This document shows positions 60,490 through 64,000 of a DNA stretch of 64,000 nt, in pieces. The notes under the pieces are model-generated. The model ran no database searches. It saw only the letters and a list, made by a program, of their open reading frames with translations, and was not told the origin of the DNA. The stretch is from Rhodothermus profundi (GTDB lineage: Bacteria > Bacteroidota > Rhodothermia > Rhodothermales > Rhodothermaceae), in the NCBI RefSeq assembly GCF_900142415.1, contig NZ_FRAU01000002.1:1-64000 (forward strand), written 5' to 3'. A program made the translations under genes and the position numbers. Position 1 is the stretch's first letter, and every line of letters begins with the position of its first letter.

Positions 60490-62856
60490 TCACACCACCC
60501 CCTTCTCATGGAGGATTTTCCAGACCTTATAGGGCGTAATAGGAATATCAATGTGGGTGACGCCATAGGGCGAGAGGGCATCGACCACCGCGTTGACAAT
60601 GGCGGCCGGGGCCCCGACCGTGGCCGACTCGCCTACGCCTTTGGCGCCCAGCGGATGATGCGGCGAAGGCGTAACGGTACGGGCTGTTTCCCAGCGTGGC
60701 GTTTCGACGGCCGTTGGCAGCAGGTAGTCCATGAACGATCCGCTCAGGATATTGCCTTCTTCATCATAAACCAGCTCCTCCATCATGGCCGGCGCGAAGC
60801 CCATGGTAAGCCCGCCATGAATCTGCCCCTCGACGATCATGGGATTAATCACGTGCCCGCAGTCGTCTACGGCCACAAACCGCCGGATTTTCACCTGTCC
60901 GGTGCCTTTGTCGATATCCACCACGCAGATGTACGAGCCAAAGGGGAAGGTCAAATTGGGCGGGTCATAGTAGTGGACGGCTTCCAGGCCAGCTTCCATG
61001 CCCGGCGGATGGTTGGTGTAGGCCGCCATGGCAATGTCCTGGATGGTCACGGACTTGTCCGGTGCTCCCTTGACGCGGAAGACGCCCGGTTCCCATTCCA
61101 GATCTTCTTCACTGACCTCCAGGAGATAGGCGGCGATTTTTCGGGCTTTCTCGCGCACCTTCCGAGCGGCCATGGCAGCAGCGGCTCCCGCTGTTGGGGT
61201 AGAGCGGCTGGCATACGTGCCCAGTCCGTAAGGAGCGGTATCGGTGTCGCCTTCTTCGATCTGGACGTGCTCGGCCGGGATGCCTAGCTCCTCGGCAATG
61301 ATTTGCGCGTAGGTAGTTTCATGGCCCTGCCCCTGCGACTTGGTTCCAAAGCGCGCAATGGCTTTGCCGGTGGGGTGGATGCGCAGCTCGCAGCTCTCGA
61401 ACATTTTAATGCCGAGGATGTCGAAGTGGCGCGACGGGCCTGCTCCGACAATCTCCGTAAAGCTGCTGATGCCAATGCCCATCAGTTCGCCCCGCGCGCG
61501 CCGCTCGGCCTGTTCGCGCCGCAGCGCTTCGTAGCCGATAAGGTCCATGGCCTTGCGCAGGGCGGCAGGATAGTTGCCACTGTCGTACTCCCAGCCAAGC
61601 GCTGACTTGTAGGGAAATTGGTCCGGCTGAATAAAATTCTTGAAACGGAGTTCGGCTGGATCCATGCCCAGTTTCTGGGCCAGCACGTCTACCAGACGCT
61701 CAATGGTATGAACCGCTTCGGTTACGCGGAACGAGCAGCGGTAGGCAATGCCGCCTGGCGGTTTGTTCGTGTAGACAGCGTCGACCTCGACAAAGGCATG
61801 CTTGATATCGTACGAGCCTGTGCAGATGGAAAACAAACCGGCTGGAAACTTGGAAGGATTAGCAGCGGCATCTGTGTAGCCGTGGTCCGCAAGCGTTTTA
61901 ATCCGAAGCGCCGTGATCTTGCCGTCTTTGGTGGCAGCCAGTTCGGCCGTAATGTGATAATCGCGCGCGAATGAGTCGGCCTGGAGATTTTCAGACCGGT
62001 CTTCGATCCACTTGACCGGCTTACCCAGCAGCACGGAAGCCGCGATCGCGATGACATAGCCGGGATAGATGGGCACCTTGCCGCCGAAGCCTCCTCCGAT
62101 GTCGGGGGCAATAACCCGAATTTTTTCTTCCGACAGACCTACGTGGCCAGCAACCAGAGCAAGGGCCGTGCGCACCACATGCGGCGCCTGGGTGGTCATG
62201 TAAACGGTGAGCTTGCCCTCGACGGGGTCATAGTCGGCCACGCAGCCGCACGTTTCGATGGAGGCTACATGAATGCGTGGGATGTAAAGCTGTTGTTTGA
62301 CTACAACATCCGCTTCCTGAAATGCGCGTTCGGTAGCCTCCCGGTCCCCGATTTCCCAGTGCCAGATGTGATTGTCCGTTTTTCCCTTGTCGGTGCGGAG
62401 CACAGGCGCATCGGGCTCTAGTGCCCGGAACGGATCAATAACCGGCTCCAGGGGCTCATATTCAACTTCGATAGCTTCGACAGCGTCGGCGGCTATGTAA
62501 CGGTCTGTAGCGATGACGGCGGCCACTTCTTGCGCCTGGTACATGACGCGGTCGGTGGGCAGGACCATCTGCGTGTCGCCCATCAGGGTGGGCATCCAGT
62601 GCAGGTTGTATTTTTCCAAGTCTTTGCCCGTAATGACCGCCACAACGCCCTCCATGGCCAGCGCCCGCTCTGCATTGATGTTTTTGATGCGGGCATGGGC
62701 AAAGGGGCTACGGACAATGTCCATGTAGAGCATGCCAGGCAGCTTGATGTCGTCCACGTAGCGCCCTTTACCGAACAGAAAGCGGGCATCTTCCTTACGC
62801 TTCATGCGATGCCCCATGCCGCAGATTGTAGGGGGCGTCCGGACTTCGGTTTCCAT
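60490..62856 (-). CDS. coxL: aerobic CO dehydrogenase large subunit, Mo-Cu form I
   Basis: CoxL oxidises CO to CO2 at a Mo-S-Cu centre. The 788-residue protein has the diagnostic form I loop AYRCSFR at residues 371-377, whose Cys374 binds copper (form II enzymes have AYRGAGR). Other signs are IGGGFGGKVPIYPGYVIA (about 253-270), FGTKSQGQGHETTYAQI and GAKGVGESATVG with the catalytic Glu743 near Mo. It follows coxS by 34 bases; coxG, coxD and coxE follow, the classical cluster. Confidence 0.95.
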   Translation of the reverse strand: METEVRTPPTICGMGHRMKRKEDARFLFGKGRYVDDIKLPGMLYMDIVRSPFAHARIKNINAERALAMEGVVAVITGKDLEKYNLHWMPTLMGDTQMVLPTDRVMYQAQEVAAVIATDRYIAADAVEAIEVEYEPLEPVIDPFRALEPDAPVLRTDKGKTDNHIWHWEIGDREATERAFQEADVVVKQQLYIPRIHVASIETCGCVADYDPVEGKLTVYMTTQAPHVVRTALALVAGHVGLSEEKIRVIAPDIGGGFGGKVPIYPGYVIAIAASVLLGKPVKWIEDRSENLQADSFARDYHITAELAATKDGKITALRIKTLADHGYTDAAANPSKFPAGLFSICTGSYDIKHAFVEVDAVYTNKPPGGIAYRCSFRVTEAVHTIERLVDVLAQKLGMDPAELRFKNFIQPDQFPYKSALGWEYDSGNYPAALRKAMDLIGYEALRREQAERRARGELMGIGISSFTEIVGAGPSRHFDILGIKMFESCELRIHPTGKAIARFGTKSQGQGHETTYAQIIAEELGIPAEHVQIEEGDTDTAPYGLGTYASRSTPTAGAAAAMAARKVREKARKIAAYLLEVSEEDLEWEPGVFRVKGAPDKSVTIQDIAMAAYTNHPPGMEAGLEAVHYYDPPNLTFPFGSYICVVDIDKGTGQVKIRRFVAVDDCGHVINPMIVEGQIHGGLTMGFAPAMMEELVYDEEGNILSGSFMDYLLPTAVETPRWETARTVTPSPHHPLGAKGVGESATVGAPAAIVNAVVDALSPYGVTHIDIPITPYKVWKILHEKGVV

Positions 62857-62890
62857 GGTTGTTCAGCGGTTGGGTGGTTGGCAGGAGGGT

Positions 62891-63394
62891 TCAGGAGCTG
62901 GCCGTGGTCTGCTCGCGCTCGCGCAGTTTGCGCGCCGCATACTGGATGGCCTTTACGATGTTGACGTAGCCGGTGCAGCGGCACAGGTTGCCCGAAATAC
63001 CCCAGCGGATTTCATCTTCGGTGGGGTCGGGGTTTTTAGCCAGCAACTCGGCGGCACGCATGATCATACCCGGGGTGCAATAGCCGCACTGCAGTCCATG
63101 CTCCACATGAAACCCTTCTTGGAGAGGATGCATCTGGCCGTTTTCGGCCATGCCTTCGATGGTCTTGATGGTAGCGCCGTCGGCCTGCACGGTCAGCACC
63201 GTGCAGGATTTGACAGCCCGGCCGTTCATCAGCACGGTGCAGGCGCCGCAGTGCGTCGTGTCGCAGCCAATATGCGTGCCGGTCAGGTTCAGATGCTCTC
63301 GTAGAAAGTGCACCAGCAACAGCCGGGGCTCTACTTCGGCCGTATGCGTTGTGCCGTTGACCGTGAGGGTTACTGTTACGGTTTGCTTTGCCAT
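62891..63394 (-). CDS. coxS: CO dehydrogenase small iron-sulfur subunit
   Basis: CoxS carries two [2Fe-2S] clusters that pass electrons from the Mo-Cu site to FAD. The 167 residues show the plant-type site [21 protein letters not shown] (about 44-64) and the C-terminal site [10 protein letters not shown] ... [13 protein letters not shown]. It sits three bases after coxM and before coxL. Confidence 0.96.
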   Translation of the reverse strand: MAKQTVTVTLTVNGTTHTAEVEPRLLLVHFLREHLNLTGTHIGCDTTHCGACTVLMNGRAVKSCTVLTVQADGATIKTIEGMAENGQMHPLQEGFHVEHGLQCGYCTPGMIMRAAELLAKNPDPTEDEIRWGISGNLCRCTGYVNIVKAIQYAARKLREREQTTASS

Positions 63395-63397
63395 GGC

Positions 63398-64000
63398 TTA
63401 TTGACCTCCCTGGGCTCGCTCAAGGGCTCGACGAAAAGCGCGGCGGGTAAGCTCCCGCACCATTGCGCGTTTATATTCGGCCGAACCGCGCAGGTCCGAC
63501 CGGGGGTTGCAATCTTCTGCGGCCATTTGTGCCGCTTCGTCGATGCGCTCTGGCGTAGGATGCTGACCCTTCAGGTGGGCGCAGGAGCGGGCGGCAAAAA
63601 GGGGCACGTGGGCGACGTTTGTCAGGCCGATTCCTACGTAGCTCAGCGTGCCGTCTTCGGCCAGCGAAAGCTGCACGGCCACGGCCGCTGTGGCATAGTC
63701 GCCCACTTTTCGTTCCAGCTTCTCATAGGCGCCCCCGCTTCGTGGCGGGGCGTCGGGATACGGATGGCCGTGAGGATTTCGTCCGGTTCCAGCGCCGTGG
63801 TGTAGAAGTCCAGGAAGAACTCCCGGGCCGGGATGGTGCGCTCGCCACGTGGCCCGACCACGACAAGCTGTGCGTCATAGGCCATCATGGTGGCGGGGTG
63901 GTCGTTGCCGGGGTCGCCATGGGCCAGGTTGCCACCGACTGTGCCCATGTTGCGCACCTGCGGATCAGCAATCCAGCGCGTCGTCTCGTAGAGGAGCGGG
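63398..64000 (-). CDS. coxM: CO dehydrogenase FAD subunit CoxM, frameshifted and cut by the window end
   Basis: CoxM binds FAD and passes electrons to the respiratory chain. Two frames carry its sequence: 63643-63957 and onward to the window edge (ETTRWIADPQVRNMGTVGGNLAHGDPGNDHPA, ending in RIPTPRHEAGAP), then another frame from about 63740 down to 63398 (GGAYEKLERKVGDYATAAVAVQLSLAEDG to the stop). The break is near a run of five C at 63732-63736; one extra base there would restore a continuous protein. The N-terminus lies beyond the window. It may be a genuine frameshift or a homopolymer sequencing error. It is followed by coxS after three bases. Confidence 0.8.

Overview
The window is GC-rich, gene-dense bacterial chromosome. 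A SusC/SusD outer-membrane pair with GH20 and NagB-PIG-L genes indicates the Bacteroidota/Rhodothermota side of the tree. Together with the GC content and the repertoire (Mn-catalase, aerobic CO dehydrogenase, assimilatory nitrate genes), this suggests an aerobic Rhodothermus-like heterotroph. That assignment is an inference from gene content; no rRNA gene is present to settle it.

Layout. (1) 1-1345: an unusual cassette of two AT-rich membrane-protein genes flanking a Gly/Cys-rich small protein. (2) 1398-8605, minus strand: housekeeping genes coaBC, gmk, yicC, tRNA-Ser(GGA), frr, pyrH, tsf, rpsB, rpsI, rplM, with a structured leader before rpsB and a terminator-like hairpin before rplM. (3) 8841-10546: an ECF-like sigma factor and a membrane TPR-type partner. 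(4) 10549-13560, minus strand: dnaA-dnaN with a probable chromosomal origin (three phased DnaA-box pairs) just upstream of dnaA. (5) 13764-18629: small zinc ribbon, YceD, rpmF, plsX, fabH, fabD, fabG (fatty acid initiation). (6) 18723-22009: DEAD-box helicase, ChaN-like protein, class I glutamine amidotransferase. (7) 22003-39419: an amino-sugar (GlcNAc/chitooligosaccharide-type) locus with GH20, SusD, SusC, sugar kinase, GHL10-type hydrolase, CBM9-like protein, NagB-PIG-L, GMC oxidoreductase plus gluconate-dehydrogenase-subunit-3 partner, LacI regulator and TPR lipoprotein. Both divergent promoter regions carry the same ACCGGT-centred palindrome at a fixed helical phase. (8) 39416-45635: MgtE, Mn-catalase, chemoreceptor, RedB-like protein and OxyR. 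(9) 46149-54726, minus strand: a tight nitrate assimilation operon narK-nirA-flavodoxin-reductase-nas, in which the nitrate reductase is fused to a NirB-like FAD/BFD module. (10) 55000-64000: XdhC, then a minus-strand aerobic Mo-Cu CO dehydrogenase cluster coxM-coxS-coxL-coxG-coxD-coxE, an XdhC-HMA fusion and mocA.

How the parts cooperate. In the cox cluster the structural subunits (CoxMSL) are followed by membrane-anchor (CoxG), AAA+/vWA maturation factors (CoxD, CoxE), a XdhC-type Moco chaperone carrying a C-terminal copper-chaperone-like HMA domain, and an MCD synthase (MocA). CoxL carries the AYRCSFR loop of genuine Mo-Cu CO dehydrogenases, so the HMA fusion is a plausible route for copper into the Mo-Cu site; this is the most interesting candidate in the window. 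In the nitrate operon, a split CysJ-like reductase probably feeds the sirohaem nitrite reductase, and nitrate reductase appears to carry its own NAD(P)H-oxidising module in the same chain.

All calls come from reading the sequence and predicted proteins; no database search was run.
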